A stretch of 64,000 nt of DNA from Larkinella sp. C7 (GTDB lineage: Bacteria > Bacteroidota > Bacteroidia > Cytophagales > Spirosomataceae): NCBI RefSeq assembly GCF_006149005.1, contig NZ_VBSL01000013.1, positions 105,846-169,845 on the forward strand, read 5' to 3'. Position 1 is the stretch's first letter. Every line of letters starts with the position of its first letter. This document shows positions 9,398-18,047 of this stretch, piece by piece. Under the pieces are notes generated by a model. That model ran no database searches, was not told the DNA's origin, and saw only the letters and a list, made by a program, of their open reading frames with translations. Position numbers and translations under genes: made by a program.

Positions 9398-9574
9398 TTA
9401 ACGTACCAAATACTTGCGCCGAATCGTATTGATGAGAAACTTTTTCTGGGTAGTAAAGCTTTCCGGATGCTGTTGATCAAACTCCGATTTCCAGGTTGCA
9501 TACCGCGCGGGTTCCTGCTGTTTGAATTGGTTTTCGTCAATCTTCTTGCTACTCAGGTATTCTTCAAAAGTCAT
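9398..9574 (-). CDS. Small protein of unknown function (58 aa)
   Basis: Reading from the ATG at 9574 gives MTFEEYLSSKKIDENQFKQQ followed by EPARYATWKSEFDQQHPESF and a basic C-terminus (KKFLINTIRRKYLVR). Highly charged, helical, soluble, no cysteines. An upstream in-frame start at 9643 would add 23 residues of different, hydrophobic composition that look untranslated. It is divergent from the protease gene at 9707. I recall similar short proteins in Cytophagales but assign no function. Confidence 0.65.
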   Translation of the reverse strand: MTFEEYLSSKKIDENQFKQQEPARYATWKSEFDQQHPESFTTQKKFLINTIRRKYLVR

Positions 9575-9706
9575 GGTGGAGCTGAAAGAGGTTAGAAATG
9601 AGATCTTAGACAAAACCGGGTAGACTGACAATTTGACGCACATCCGTGCTTACCCGGAATTGGTACAGGGTTTGAAAGTTGCATTTACAACTAAATTAAT
9701 CCAGCC

Positions 9707-10729
9707 ATGCAATTACAACGCATATCCGATACCGGATCAGCCTCGATCCCCGGAGACATCACCGAACAGGATGCTCCGCTGCTCGATGCCTACTCCAATA
9801 CAGTGGTAAATGTAGCAAAAAAAGTAAGTCAGTCGGTGGTTCAGATCAAAGTAAGCGGTCGGGCCAAAGAAGGGTCGCAACCTGTTCGGGGACGTGGCCA
9901 AGCGGATGGTGGAACGGGTTCGGGTTTCCTCATTTCGTCGGATGGTTACGTCATTACCAATAATCACGTAGTAGCCGGGGCGTCCAAAATTGAAGTGGCC
10001 CTGCCCGATGGCCGGGATTTTGAAGCCACCCTCATCGGCCGCGACCCGGCCACCGACATTGCGGTTATCAAAATTTACGGCGAAGGTCTTAAAGCCATTC
10101 GCTTCGCCGATTCCAAACAGGTGCAGGTGGGGCAAATTGCCATTGCGGTCGGCAATCCATACGGTTTTCAGTATTCGGTTACGGCGGGCGTTGTCAGCGC
10201 GCTGGGCCGGACGCTCCGGTCGGAATCCGGTCGGTTGATCGATGACGTGATTCAGACCGACGCGGCCCTGAATCCGGGCAACTCGGGCGGTCCGCTGGTC
10301 AATTCTCAGGGCGACGTCATCGGCGTCAATACCGCCGTGATTCTGCCCGCGCAGGGCATCTGCTTTGCGGTTTCGTCCAATCTAACCGCCCTGGTGGCCG
10401 GGAAACTGATCATGCACGGGCGGGTTCGTCGCGGGTACCTCGGCATTTCCGGGCAACTCATCAACCTCACCGAACGCATCAAACAATACAACCACCTGAA
10501 TGCCAAAACCGGCGTGATTGTCGTAAACACCGAAGCCGACGGCGTTTCGTACAACAGCGAATTGCAGCAGGGCGACATTATTGTTGAATTCAACCGGCAG
10601 GCCGTTACTTCCGTCGATGATCTGCATAAATTGCTCACCGAAGAAACGATCGGACAGCGCATTTCAATGGCGGTTTTGCGGGAGAACCTCCGCCAGAGCG
10701 TTACGGTGATTCCGGGCGAAATCAAGTAA
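9707..10729 (+). CDS. HtrA/DegP-type serine protease with one PDZ domain
   Basis: 340 residues. Trypsin-like S1C protease: catalytic His87 (in VITNNHVV), Asp117 (in ATDIAVIK) and Ser193 (in NPGNSGGPL) are all present, and a PDZ domain covers about residues 240-335 (GYLGISGQ, then TGVIVV..., DIIVEFN). Unlike DegP/DegS there is no signal peptide or membrane helix: the protein starts MQLQRISDTGSASIPGD, so it is probably cytoplasmic or exported by another route. Single gene; a strong bidirectional terminator follows. Confidence 0.9.
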   Translation: MQLQRISDTGSASIPGDITEQDAPLLDAYSNTVVNVAKKVSQSVVQIKVSGRAKEGSQPVRGRGQADGGTGSGFLISSDGYVITNNHVVAGASKIEVALPDGRDFEATLIGRDPATDIAVIKIYGEGLKAIRFADSKQVQVGQIAIAVGNPYGFQYSVTAGVVSALGRTLRSESGRLIDDVIQTDAALNPGNSGGPLVNSQGDVIGVNTAVILPAQGICFAVSSNLTALVAGKLIMHGRVRRGYLGISGQLINLTERIKQYNHLNAKTGVIVVNTEADGVSYNSELQQGDIIVEFNRQAVTSVDDLHKLLTEETIGQRISMAVLRENLRQSVTVIPGEIK

Positions 10730-10735
10730 TGTTTC

Positions 10736-10806
10736 CATCAAAAAAAACGGTCCGGAAGCCCGACCAGCGACAACGCTCAACAGGCTTCCGGACCGGTTTT
10801 TTGATG
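10736..10806. terminator. Bidirectional terminator between HtrA-type protease and FG-GAP gene
   Basis: Arms 10736-10760 and 10783-10806 (core CGGTCCGGAAGCC / GGCTTCCGGACCG) with an A-run before and a T-run after, so it works for both convergent genes. Confidence 0.9.
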
Positions 10807-10811
10807 ATGGG

Positions 10812-12020
10812 CTATTTCTTTTTAAGTTGCTCGAAAACGTGAACGCCTTTTTTGTTGCCCACGGCAATGTCCGGCAATCGGTCACCGTTCATATCTTCCA
10901 CGACAACGTGTAGACCCGCGCCGGAATTGTTGTCAATTTCGTGCGGAATCCAGGCGGGGTTTTTACCGGGTTTAAACTCAAACCAGTACAAAACCGCCGG
11001 TTCTTCCCGACCCGGATCACTGTCCGTTTTATTGTGGGCATAATACCGTTTTCCGGTTACCAAGTCGGGCTTTTTGTCGCCATTCATATCGACCAGGGCC
11101 AGATTATGGGTTTGGGAAATCGTTTTGTGAATCTCATGCGTCGTCCAGGTGGGGTTTCCTTCTGAATCTTTCCCCTGTTCGTGCCACCAGATGCCGTATT
11201 TGTGGGCTGAGGAACTGATGACATCGTTCAAACCGTCGCCGTTCACGTCCGTGATGTACATCTGCGCGCACTCTTCACCCAGTTTAGCGGGATGGAACGT
11301 CCAGTTGGAACGCTTCGGATCGGTCTGTCCTTCCCACCAACCGGTATGAATCACGACGTCCATTTTTTTGTCGCCATTGACGTCGCCAAAGCCCAACCCG
11401 TGGGTGTACATGTGCGTTCCGGGCGTATTTTCGCCCTTGCTGATCACAAACCGCTCCCACTCATCCGTAAAATTGTTGTCGGGTGAGCGCAGCCAGATGA
11501 TTTCCTTGGCCGTCGGGTCGTTGCAAATGATGTCGGCCCGGCCATTGCCATCGACGTCTACAAACAGGGGCGACTCGTTGCCCACCGAGGAGTGGATGGG
11601 ATGAACCTTCCAGAGACCGGGCTGGTTTTTCGGATTTTCGTGCCAAACGGCTGATTTACCGGGGAAATCGATTCGAATCATGTCCACCCAACCGTCCTTG
11701 TTAACATCCAGCGCGAAGTTCAGAAAGGAGTTGCTGTAGCCCGTGCTGTACGAGAATTTTTCCGGCTTGGCCAGTTCGTGGGGTGTCCAGTTGGGGGCTT
11801 CAAACCAGTAGGCACCGGCCATGACATCTTTTTTCCCATCTTTGTTGACATCTCCGATGGTGGCGCCTTCGGCAATGAAATCGCTGGTCAGCACACTTTT
11901 TTTGAACTGAAGCTCGGTTCCTTTCTGGGCGTGGCCGGTCAGAATGCCCAGCGCCAGACAACTGGTCAGAAGCCAGCCTTTCCGGGTAAACGACGCCGGG
12001 ATAATCGCTAAACTCTTCAT
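10812..12020 (-). CDS. FG-GAP/VCBS repeat exported protein (402 aa)
   Basis: Signal peptide (about 1-31, GWLLTSCLALGILTGHAQ), then a seven-bladed beta-propeller-like protein with calcium-binding-type blade turns: DVNKDGKKDV, DVNKDGWVDM, DVDGNGRADI, DVNGDKKMDV, DVNGDGLNDV, DMNGDKKPDL and DMNGDRLPDI. This DxNxDGxxD spacing is the FG-GAP/VCBS hallmark. Exported; its role may be carbohydrate or protein binding, but none is shown. The next gene upstream on the same strand (12161-13297) is a paralogue with the same architecture, 140 bp away. Confidence 0.85.
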   Translation of the reverse strand: MKSLAIIPASFTRKGWLLTSCLALGILTGHAQKGTELQFKKSVLTSDFIAEGATIGDVNKDGKKDVMAGAYWFEAPNWTPHELAKPEKFSYSTGYSNSFLNFALDVNKDGWVDMIRIDFPGKSAVWHENPKNQPGLWKVHPIHSSVGNESPLFVDVDGNGRADIICNDPTAKEIIWLRSPDNNFTDEWERFVISKGENTPGTHMYTHGLGFGDVNGDKKMDVVIHTGWWEGQTDPKRSNWTFHPAKLGEECAQMYITDVNGDGLNDVISSSAHKYGIWWHEQGKDSEGNPTWTTHEIHKTISQTHNLALVDMNGDKKPDLVTGKRYYAHNKTDSDPGREEPAVLYWFEFKPGKNPAWIPHEIDNNSGAGLHVVVEDMNGDRLPDIAVGNKKGVHVFEQLKKK

Positions 12021-12160
12021 TTTATATCGCGGTTGAAATACGATGCTCTACTACCGTAGTAAACAAACAAGCGGTTTTTTGTTCAATTCTACTCGGTTTC
12101 TTCGCCTGAACGGCAAATCCTAGCCCCAAAAACCCAGCCCAAACCGGTGAAAGCTCCTGC

Positions 12161-13297
12161 CTACTTTTCGTTGAAAAAAATCTCCAAACCGTCTTTGCCG
12201 GCAACAACAATGTCTAAACGTCCGGTGCCGCGCAGGTCGGCGAGGGCGAAGTAAATGCCGGTTCCCTTGCCTTTGCCCGGCTGCCCGTAGGCAATGGTAT
12301 GCTTTATAAATTCCTTGCCGTTCCAGGTGAAGTAATAAAGTCCCACGTCATCGTAAGCACCCGCATCCCCATCATTGTGGGCGCGGTAGCGTTTGCCGGT
12401 AATAAGTTCCGGTTTTTTATCGCCGTCGAGGTCAGCCCATTCCAGAACGTGGTATTGCGATGCTTTTTCGTCGATGCTGTGCTTTTTCCAGCCGCGTTTG
12501 CCGCCTTCCAGCGTTTGTTCGTACCAGTGCAAGCCGTAGCCGTGTGCCTGCCCCACAATCAGATCGTTGCGTTTGTCGCCGTTGACGTCGACCACCAGAA
12601 TCGGAACGCTGGCCTGTTTGCCCAGGTCAAATTCGGGATGGAGCGTCCAGGGGCCTTTTTCTCGGTCGGCGGGGGCTTCGAGCCAGCCTTTGCTCACGAT
12701 AAAATCGCTGCGACCGTCGCCGTTCACATCACCCAGGCCCAGGCCGTGATCCTGCGTCGGAGCCACGTCGACCTGCCTGAACGTTCCTCCTTTTTCCAGT
12801 TTGAAATATTTCAGCGGATGCTTCGGGTTGTTGGGGACGATTTCGATGACGCCATCGCCGTCGACATCCCAGGCGCGGGTGGTTTCCACATTGCCAACTT
12901 TGCCGATGTCGTGAACCGCCCACAAATCCTTTTTACCAATACCGGGGTTTTCGAGCCATTTCAGATTCTCACCAAACCAGCCGCCGGTTACAATGTCGGC
13001 ATGGCCGTCGCCGTTGACATCCAGCGGAATGGTCGAAAAGTCATCATAATATTGGTCGAACCGTTTCTGGTTGCCAATCAGATAGCGCTTGCGAAAAAGT
13101 GCCTTCGGATCAGCGGAGTTCTCATACCAGAAATCTCCCGAAACCAAATCCGGGCGACCATCCTTGTTAATATCGACAACACCAACGGTTTCGTAGCTTT
13201 CGGCTGCCACAAAATAGCGGCTAAACTGAATCTCTTTGGAGTCGGTTGCCAGCGAAACCCAACCTGCCAGGGCGATGGATAGGATACTTATCTTCAT
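12161..13297 (-). CDS. FG-GAP/VCBS repeat exported protein, paralogue of neighbour (378 aa)
   Basis: Short signal peptide (MKISILSIALAGWVSLA), then repeated DxNxDG-type blades: DINKDGRPDL, DVNGDGHADI, DVDGDGVIEI, DVNGDGRSDF, DVNGDKRNDL, DLDGDKKPEL. Motifs such as LITGKRYRAHNDGD match the corresponding LVTGKRYYAHNKTD in the downstream paralogue, so the two arose by tandem duplication. It is probably a seven-bladed propeller in the periplasm or at the surface. Function unknown. Confidence 0.83.
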   Translation of the reverse strand: MKISILSIALAGWVSLATDSKEIQFSRYFVAAESYETVGVVDINKDGRPDLVSGDFWYENSADPKALFRKRYLIGNQKRFDQYYDDFSTIPLDVNGDGHADIVTGGWFGENLKWLENPGIGKKDLWAVHDIGKVGNVETTRAWDVDGDGVIEIVPNNPKHPLKYFKLEKGGTFRQVDVAPTQDHGLGLGDVNGDGRSDFIVSKGWLEAPADREKGPWTLHPEFDLGKQASVPILVVDVNGDKRNDLIVGQAHGYGLHWYEQTLEGGKRGWKKHSIDEKASQYHVLEWADLDGDKKPELITGKRYRAHNDGDAGAYDDVGLYYFTWNGKEFIKHTIAYGQPGKGKGTGIYFALADLRGTGRLDIVVAGKDGLEIFFNEK

Positions 13298-13327
13298 GCC
13301 TGCAAGTTTATAAATAATCTTGGTTTG

Positions 13328-14515
13328 TTACTCAACCCACAAAACCAATCCTTTCAAATAACCGCCTTCCGGGTGAAATAAATTGACCGGATGGTCGGCG
13401 GGTTGGCTCAAGTGGTGCAAAACCCGCACCTGCCGCCCGGCTTCGATGGCAGCCGCCACCACGGTATTGTAGAACAACTCCCGGTCAATGACCTGCGAAC
13501 ACGAAAACGTAAAGAGAATCCCCCCTTTTGCCACCCGGCGCAACCCTTCGGCATTCAGCCGTTTGTAGCCCTGAACGGCCCGATGCCGCGCCGACAGACT
13601 CTTGGCGTAGGCGGGCGGGTCCAACACGACCACATCGTATTGATCGTCGTGGGCGTGGAGGTATTTCATCACGTCATCCGCATACGCTTCGTGCCGGTTT
13701 GCCACCTCGGTTTCGCCAAAATTCAGGTTTACGTTGCGGTTGGTCAGGTCAATGGCTTTCTGGGAAGCATCGACGGAATGCACCAGGGTTGCCCCGGCCT
13801 TTAGCGCATAGACGGAAAAACCGCCCGAATAACAAAAGGCGTTCAACACCTTTTTTCCGGCGGAATAATGCGCCACGAGTTTTCGGTTATCGCGTTGATC
13901 GAGGAAAAAACCGGTTTTTTGCCCGGTGATCCAATCGACCAGAAACCGGTGTCCATTTTCCATTACCTCATGCGGCACGTCCGCCCGGCCAAACCGGTAG
14001 GCATTCTGGATCGTGGCCGCATAGTCGTCGGGCAGCGTTTCGGCACTTTTGTCATACACGGCAAGAAGTTGATCTCCGAACACATTTTTCAGTGCTTCCG
14101 TAATCAGGTTTCGCTCGCGGTGCATCCCGATGGAGTGGGCCTGCAAAACCGCAACTCCGTTGTAGATGTCAATAATCAGACCCGTACAACCGTCACCCTC
14201 GCCGTGAACCAGCCGATAACAATTGGTATCCGGTGGCAAAATGGCCGTTCGAATGCTTCGGATGGCAGTCAGCTTGGTAGTCCAGTACGCTGCATCGGGA
14301 ATAATGGGCTGAAAAGAGAAAATGCGGACCAGAATGCTGCCGTTGTGAAAATGGCCGGTTGCCAGGTAAGTCCCTTTTTTGTCCAGCACTTCCACCACGT
14401 CACCGTCCTGGGGTTCGCCTTCGGTCCTAACCACGGCTCCGGAAAACACCCAGGGATGAAACCGCCGGATGGCTTCCTCACGCCCGGGACGCAGGTATAT
14501 TTTGGGTAAATTCAT
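13328..14515 (-). CDS. Class I rRNA large-subunit methyltransferase, RlmI-like
   Basis: 395 residues. N-terminal PUA domain (about 1-75: LRPGREEAIRRFHPWVFSGA), then a linker with DRLVHGEGD-type YRLVHGEGDGCTGLIIDIYN, and a SAM-dependent methyltransferase domain with GQKTGFFLDQRDNR, motif I VLNAFCYSGGFSVYAL, HSVDASQKAIDL, and motif IV YDVVVLDPPAYAKS. RlmI methylates a cytosine at C5 in 23S rRNA; the exact target here is inferred from the family only. Confidence 0.9.
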   Translation of the reverse strand: MNLPKIYLRPGREEAIRRFHPWVFSGAVVRTEGEPQDGDVVEVLDKKGTYLATGHFHNGSILVRIFSFQPIIPDAAYWTTKLTAIRSIRTAILPPDTNCYRLVHGEGDGCTGLIIDIYNGVAVLQAHSIGMHRERNLITEALKNVFGDQLLAVYDKSAETLPDDYAATIQNAYRFGRADVPHEVMENGHRFLVDWITGQKTGFFLDQRDNRKLVAHYSAGKKVLNAFCYSGGFSVYALKAGATLVHSVDASQKAIDLTNRNVNLNFGETEVANRHEAYADDVMKYLHAHDDQYDVVVLDPPAYAKSLSARHRAVQGYKRLNAEGLRRVAKGGILFTFSCSQVIDRELFYNTVVAAAIEAGRQVRVLHHLSQPADHPVNLFHPEGGYLKGLVLWVE

Positions 14516-14611
14516 TTTTGTTGACTCGTTGAACGGGCGAAACTACAAAATTCACGGCCCATTGACATTACGTCCCTCCGGACTTTCGTCAGCATCGGCC
14601 CCGAATCTGGC

Positions 14612-15616
14612 TTACTCTTCCGGTCGGACATTCAACAGGCGTTTCCACCAGCTCTGTTTTTCTTCGGTCTCCTCCTCTGAGTCAATCGCCGATGGAGCAG
14701 TCTTTGCCAGTTTTTCCAGATCGGGTTGCCCGGCATCTACCCAGCAGGTATACCAGAAATCACCAACCATTTTAACCGATGCCCGCATCTGCCGCTCCAC
14801 CTGGCCGCGCAGTCGCTCGTGGTATTTCCGGGAAAAATCGTCGGTGTATACCTTCACAGTCTGGCCATTGCGCTCTTCAAAACCGTACTTCCGGGTGTCG
14901 CCTACCTGTTCGGTAAGTTCTATTTCAAACCGCAAGACCGAGTCCAGCGCGGCATGGGCGTCGAAAACCGCCCGCCAGGCCGCTTTCTGGGGTGAGGGCA
15001 CATAGGTGGCCGAACCGGTAAAAAAGTCATACTCTGTACTGAACAATTCCGGTAGTCTCGACTCCCAGAAACCGTGAATACCCTGCTGCCCCGACAGTTG
15101 GCCGTTGTAGTTGCGGGTGGTATGCAATGGCACATTCGCATCGGCAATGTAATGGCCCAGGTCGGCCGAAATTTTCAGGATGCGTTTGGCGTCACGGGCC
15201 TTAAAAGCTTCGGTTAATTGAAATTTGGCCAGTTGAATGTGCCACGGCACAATCCCATGCAGGGCGAGGGTATCTTCTCCGTAGCGTTCCGTCGCCTGTT
15301 TCCACGAACGCGGCAAGATCGCCTTCGTGGTATCGGGATACGCATCCAGGTCGATGAAATGCCGGGGGGCTTCCCCGGCGACGGCATACCGCCTTTTGTC
15401 GGGATTGACGGCATTCTCGGTCAGGTAGTCGATGTGCTTCTTATAAAAGGCCAGCATCTCCGGCGGTAAGGTAAACACCGCCAGCCGGTTAATGCGCTTG
15501 TGGGCGTAGAAGCCCCACTGCGGCTTTCCAACCGGCCGTGAATGGGCCACCATTGCGAAAAAAAACAGCAGAAAAACTTGATTCGAAATATTTATACGAT
15601 ACCTTTGTTCAAACAT
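14612..15616 (-). CDS. Zinc-dependent phospholipase C-like/S1-P1-fold exported protein
   Basis: 334 residues; signal-like hydrophobic segment at about 13-25 (QVFLLFFFAMVAHS). Histidines and aspartates of the all-helical zinc phospholipase C/P1 nuclease fold are spread as expected: WGFYAHKRINRLAVF near the N-terminus, APRHFIDLD, GIVPWHIQL, ADLGHYIADANVPLHTTRNY, and HGFWESRLPEL. The last two supply the typical HxxxD and HxxxE zinc ligands. The C-terminus is rich in Glu and ends with WWKRLL. Bacteroidota homologues are annotated this way; the substrate is not known. Confidence 0.8.
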   Translation of the reverse strand: MFEQRYRINISNQVFLLFFFAMVAHSRPVGKPQWGFYAHKRINRLAVFTLPPEMLAFYKKHIDYLTENAVNPDKRRYAVAGEAPRHFIDLDAYPDTTKAILPRSWKQATERYGEDTLALHGIVPWHIQLAKFQLTEAFKARDAKRILKISADLGHYIADANVPLHTTRNYNGQLSGQQGIHGFWESRLPELFSTEYDFFTGSATYVPSPQKAAWRAVFDAHAALDSVLRFEIELTEQVGDTRKYGFEERNGQTVKVYTDDFSRKYHERLRGQVERQMRASVKMVGDFWYTCWVDAGQPDLEKLAKTAPSAIDSEEETEEKQSWWKRLLNVRPEE

Positions 15617-15706
15617 AGCACTTTAACAAGAAAAGTTTCTACTTTATTTATAAAAGACTGTGTTGTTCAGAATAATATTTGGAATAACATCAATTTCACA
15701 ATCATC

Positions 15707-16108
15707 ATGAAACGCAAATCCATTGGCTACAGCCTAATTCTTTTCTTCTTCGGAGTTTTCGGCCTTGTTATCTACGGTGCCTACTCACCTGCCAGAAAAG
15801 CCCAAAAACAGCAAATTGTCTGCTTTAAATTCAAAGAAGGCACTAAAAATGAAGCGATTGAGCAACATATGCGTGAGTTTGCCGCTTTAAAGCATGAAAT
15901 TCCTCAGATCATTTCTTACACCTCCGGGAAGACCTTAAACGGGGTTAGCGGTAGTTCTTCCGAGTATGATGTGATGCACTACCTCACTTTCCAGAGCGAA
16001 GCTGACATTGAGACGTTCAACAAGAACCAAAAGCAACAGGAGTTCGTAAAAAATAATAAGGCAAGCTGGGATAAGGTATTCACCATCAATTCGGATATCC
16101 GCCAGTAA
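15707..16108 (+). CDS. Dabb-family (stress-responsive A/B barrel) membrane-anchored protein
   Basis: 133 residues from the ATG at 15707; a longer reading from 15542 overlaps the opposite gene and is unlikely. A single N-terminal membrane anchor (IGYSLILFFFGVFGLVIYGA, about 5-24) precedes a Dabb domain: QIVCFKFKEGTKNEAIEQH, a central helix, EYDVMHYLTFQSEADIETFN and a terminal VFTINSDI. Dabb proteins form small ferredoxin-like dimers; some are enzymes in polyketide or olivetolic acid formation, most have unknown roles. Confidence 0.82.
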   Translation: MKRKSIGYSLILFFFGVFGLVIYGAYSPARKAQKQQIVCFKFKEGTKNEAIEQHMREFAALKHEIPQIISYTSGKTLNGVSGSSSEYDVMHYLTFQSEADIETFNKNQKQQEFVKNNKASWDKVFTINSDIRQ

Positions 16109-16141
16109 GCCTCCGGAATCACTCCCGTGATTCAACATTAA

Positions 16142-16173
16142 TTTGCATAGTTTCTCGTAAATCCCTACTTTTG
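16142..16173 (+). promoter_or_regulatory. Bacteroidota-type promoter of rpsT
   Basis: TTTG at 16142-16145 and TACTTTTG at 16166-16173, 20 nt apart, match the -33 TTTG / -7 TAnnTTTG consensus. The expected start site is near 16180, about 33 nt before the rpsT ATG. Confidence 0.8.
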
Positions 16174-16212
16174 CGGATATTTCTGAGAAACTGTATACTG
16201 TACTAATAAGCA

Positions 16213-16476
16213 ATGGCAAATCATAAGTCGGCATTGAAGCGGGTCCGGGCAAACGAAAAGAAACGTTTGTTGAACCGTTTCCAACACAAAACGACCCGTT
16301 CACTGATCAAGCGTTTGCGGCTGACAACCGACAAGGTGGCTGCAACTGAATTGTATAAAACGGTGTCATCGCTGCTGGACAAACTGGCAAAGCGGAATAT
16401 TATTCACAAAAACAAAGCGTCTAACAACAAGTCGAAACTGGCGAAACTCGTCAACGGACTGGCTGTTGCTGCTTAA
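16213..16476 (+). CDS. rpsT: 30S ribosomal protein S20
   Basis: 87 residues, very basic, all helical. Starts MANHKSALKRVRANEKKRL, the S20 signature, and ends with the helix NKSKLAKLVNGLAVAA. Binds 16S rRNA early in 30S assembly. It is a single-gene unit with its own consensus promoter and a strong palindromic hairpin directly after the stop. Confidence 0.98.
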   Translation: MANHKSALKRVRANEKKRLLNRFQHKTTRSLIKRLRLTTDKVAATELYKTVSSLLDKLAKRNIIHKNKASNNKSKLAKLVNGLAVAA

Positions 16477-16483
16477 TTCATTT

Positions 16484-16519
16484 CGTATTGGAAAACCGCC
16501 CGGGCGGTTTTCCAATACG
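16484..16519. terminator. 36-bp perfect palindrome after rpsT
   Basis: An uninterrupted palindrome with 18-bp arms (centre CCGCCCGGGCGG), starting seven bases after the rpsT stop. It lacks a T-run, so it may act as an RNA-stabilising 3' hairpin or a protein-binding site as well as a terminator. A second hairpin with a T-run follows at 16535-16573. Confidence 0.7.
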
Positions 16520-16534
16520 CTCAAAAACGTTAGG

Positions 16535-16573
16535 AAAACCTTATCTGATTTCGTTCAGGTAAGGTTTTTTTTT
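16535..16573 (+). terminator. Second hairpin with T-run, before radC
   Basis: AAAACCTTATCTGA pairs with TTCAGGTAAGGTTTT with one G:T pair, followed by a run of T. A standard intrinsic terminator for rpsT; it lies in the radC leader, only 24 bp before that ATG. Confidence 0.75.
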
Positions 16574-16596
16574 GGCCCATCCACACCCACCCAACC

Positions 16597-17292
16597 ATGA
16601 CTTACGAAAGTTCCCGCAAAATACGGAGCTGGGCGGAAGAAGACCGCCCCCGCGAAAAACTGATGCTCAAAGGCCGGGCCGCGCTCTCCGACGCCGAACT
16701 CATTGCCATCCTCATCGGTTCCGGCACCCGCGATCTGTCCGCCGTCGACGTAGCGAAGGTAATTCTGCAAAGTGTGGGCCATAACCTCAACGATCTGGCC
16801 CGGCTGAGTGTCAAGGATTTGTCGAAGTTCAAAGGCATTGGCGAGGCCAAAGCCATCAGCATCGTTGCGGCACTCGAACTGGGCCGAAGGCGAAAAGAAC
16901 AGGACCGTCCGCTTCGGCTGCGCATCACCAGTTCCCGGGATGCCTATGAAGAAATAAAACCGCATTTGCTGGACAAGCAACACGAAGAGTTCTGGATTTT
17001 ACTGCTGAATCGCGCGAACGAAGTGATCCGGCCCGTTCAGATCAGCTCCGGTGGCGTATCCGGCACGGTGGCTGATCCGAAGCTGATTTTCAAACATGCG
17101 CTCGAGCAACTGGCCAGCGCCCTGATTCTGGTTCACAACCACCCGTCCGGCCAACTGGCAGCTTCACAAGCAGACAGGGATCTGACCAAAAAACTGAAAG
17201 ACGCTGGGCGCTTACTCGATATTCCCATCCTCGATCATCTGATTTTTACGGATCAGTCGTATTTAAGTTTTGCCGACCAGGGAATATTATAA
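16597..17292 (+). CDS. radC: RadC family protein (JAB/MPN metalloprotease-fold)
   Basis: 231 residues, full length. N-terminal UPF0758 part with a helix-hairpin-helix (LSKFKGIGEAKAISIVAALE, residues about 73-92), then the JAB domain with the zinc motif HNHPSG (residues 180-185) and Asp193. Historically named a DNA repair protein, but the biochemical role is not established. No operon partners; a terminator follows. Confidence 0.95.
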   Translation: MTYESSRKIRSWAEEDRPREKLMLKGRAALSDAELIAILIGSGTRDLSAVDVAKVILQSVGHNLNDLARLSVKDLSKFKGIGEAKAISIVAALELGRRRKEQDRPLRLRITSSRDAYEEIKPHLLDKQHEEFWILLLNRANEVIRPVQISSGGVSGTVADPKLIFKHALEQLASALILVHNHPSGQLAASQADRDLTKKLKDAGRLLDIPILDHLIFTDQSYLSFADQGIL

Positions 17293-17322
17293 GGCCGCTG
17301 TGATATTAGATAGCAAAAAAAA

Positions 17323-17353
17323 GACCGGTACGATTTATAAAATCATACCGGTC
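17323..17353. terminator. Bidirectional terminator between radC and lipoprotein gene
   Basis: GACCGGTACGATT and AATCATACCGGTC pair around a TATAA loop with one mismatch; an A-run lies before it. Confidence 0.75.
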
Positions 17354-17380
17354 ACCGTCTAACTATTCGATCCTATCAGG

Positions 17381-17815
17381 TTATTTTTTCAAGTTGACCG
17401 TAATCACGGCTTCTTTGGGGGTGCCATCCGGTTTGGTTCCCGGAAATGGCTGGACCTCCGACAACGTTACTTCATAGCTTTCGGCCCCCAACTGAACCGT
17501 CATCACATCGCGGTTTTTCAACTGGGTTCCGCACTGCCCGATGCACAATTCGCCCGATTGGGACTGCGTTTCGCTTTTCAGCGTAAACTTCACCTGCGCG
17601 TTCCCGAGCCACACACAATTGGCATTATACGGGCAACGGCTGTCGGAAATACTATCGACATTCAGGGTTACATCCTGTCTAACCCGGGCCAGCTGGTTCA
17701 CTTTCACCGTTACGGCCTGAGTGTCTTCGGTAGGCGTTACTTTATTCTCTTTCTCGCAACCGACTGCCAGCAAGCCCACCAGCAGGAATCCATACAAACT
17801 TTTAAATGGTGTCAT
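17381..17815 (-). CDS. Small lipoprotein with conserved cysteines (144 aa)
   Basis: Lipoprotein signal with lipobox LAVGC (Cys20), then a beta-rich domain. The motif DSRCPYNANCVWLGNAQV (about residues 58-75) is a recurrent Bacteroidota pattern, and a second cysteine pair occurs at GELCIGQCG. Four cysteines suggest two disulfides in the periplasm or at the surface. The C-terminus ends in a strand, EAVITVNLKK. Function unknown. Confidence 0.75.
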   Translation of the reverse strand: MTPFKSLYGFLLVGLLAVGCEKENKVTPTEDTQAVTVKVNQLARVRQDVTLNVDSISDSRCPYNANCVWLGNAQVKFTLKSETQSQSGELCIGQCGTQLKNRDVMTVQLGAESYEVTLSEVQPFPGTKPDGTPKEAVITVNLKK

Positions 17816-17944
17816 TTGTTGTTATCGTTTGTCTGAATGACCCCATTCCAGGAAAGACGGTTGGAACCTTTTTGATTTTTTTACGCCTTTTTTTTACCTG
17901 CCCCAATTTTTGGAAAAACCGTGAATCTGTCGCTCTGGTCAATA

Positions 17945-17970
17945 AAAAAGGGCCTGATCAGGCCCTTTTT
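17945..17970. terminator. Palindromic terminator downstream of small membrane protein
   Basis: A 26-bp perfect palindrome, AAAAAGGGCCTGA and TCAGGCCCTTTTT, with A- and T-runs on both sides; on the minus strand it follows the 32-residue gene at 18048-18146. Confidence 0.8.
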
Positions 17971-18047
17971 AACAATGAAATATGAATGATGCTGCCAACC
18001 GATCCCGAGACGGGTCAGGCCTGCAGCAAACGGTTGCGAACTGAGTC

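Noticed and set aside
12299..13282. Open 327-codon frame antisense to an FG-GAP gene
   Set aside because: Artefact of repeated DVNGDG codons read backwards; the sense strand has signal peptide and repeats.
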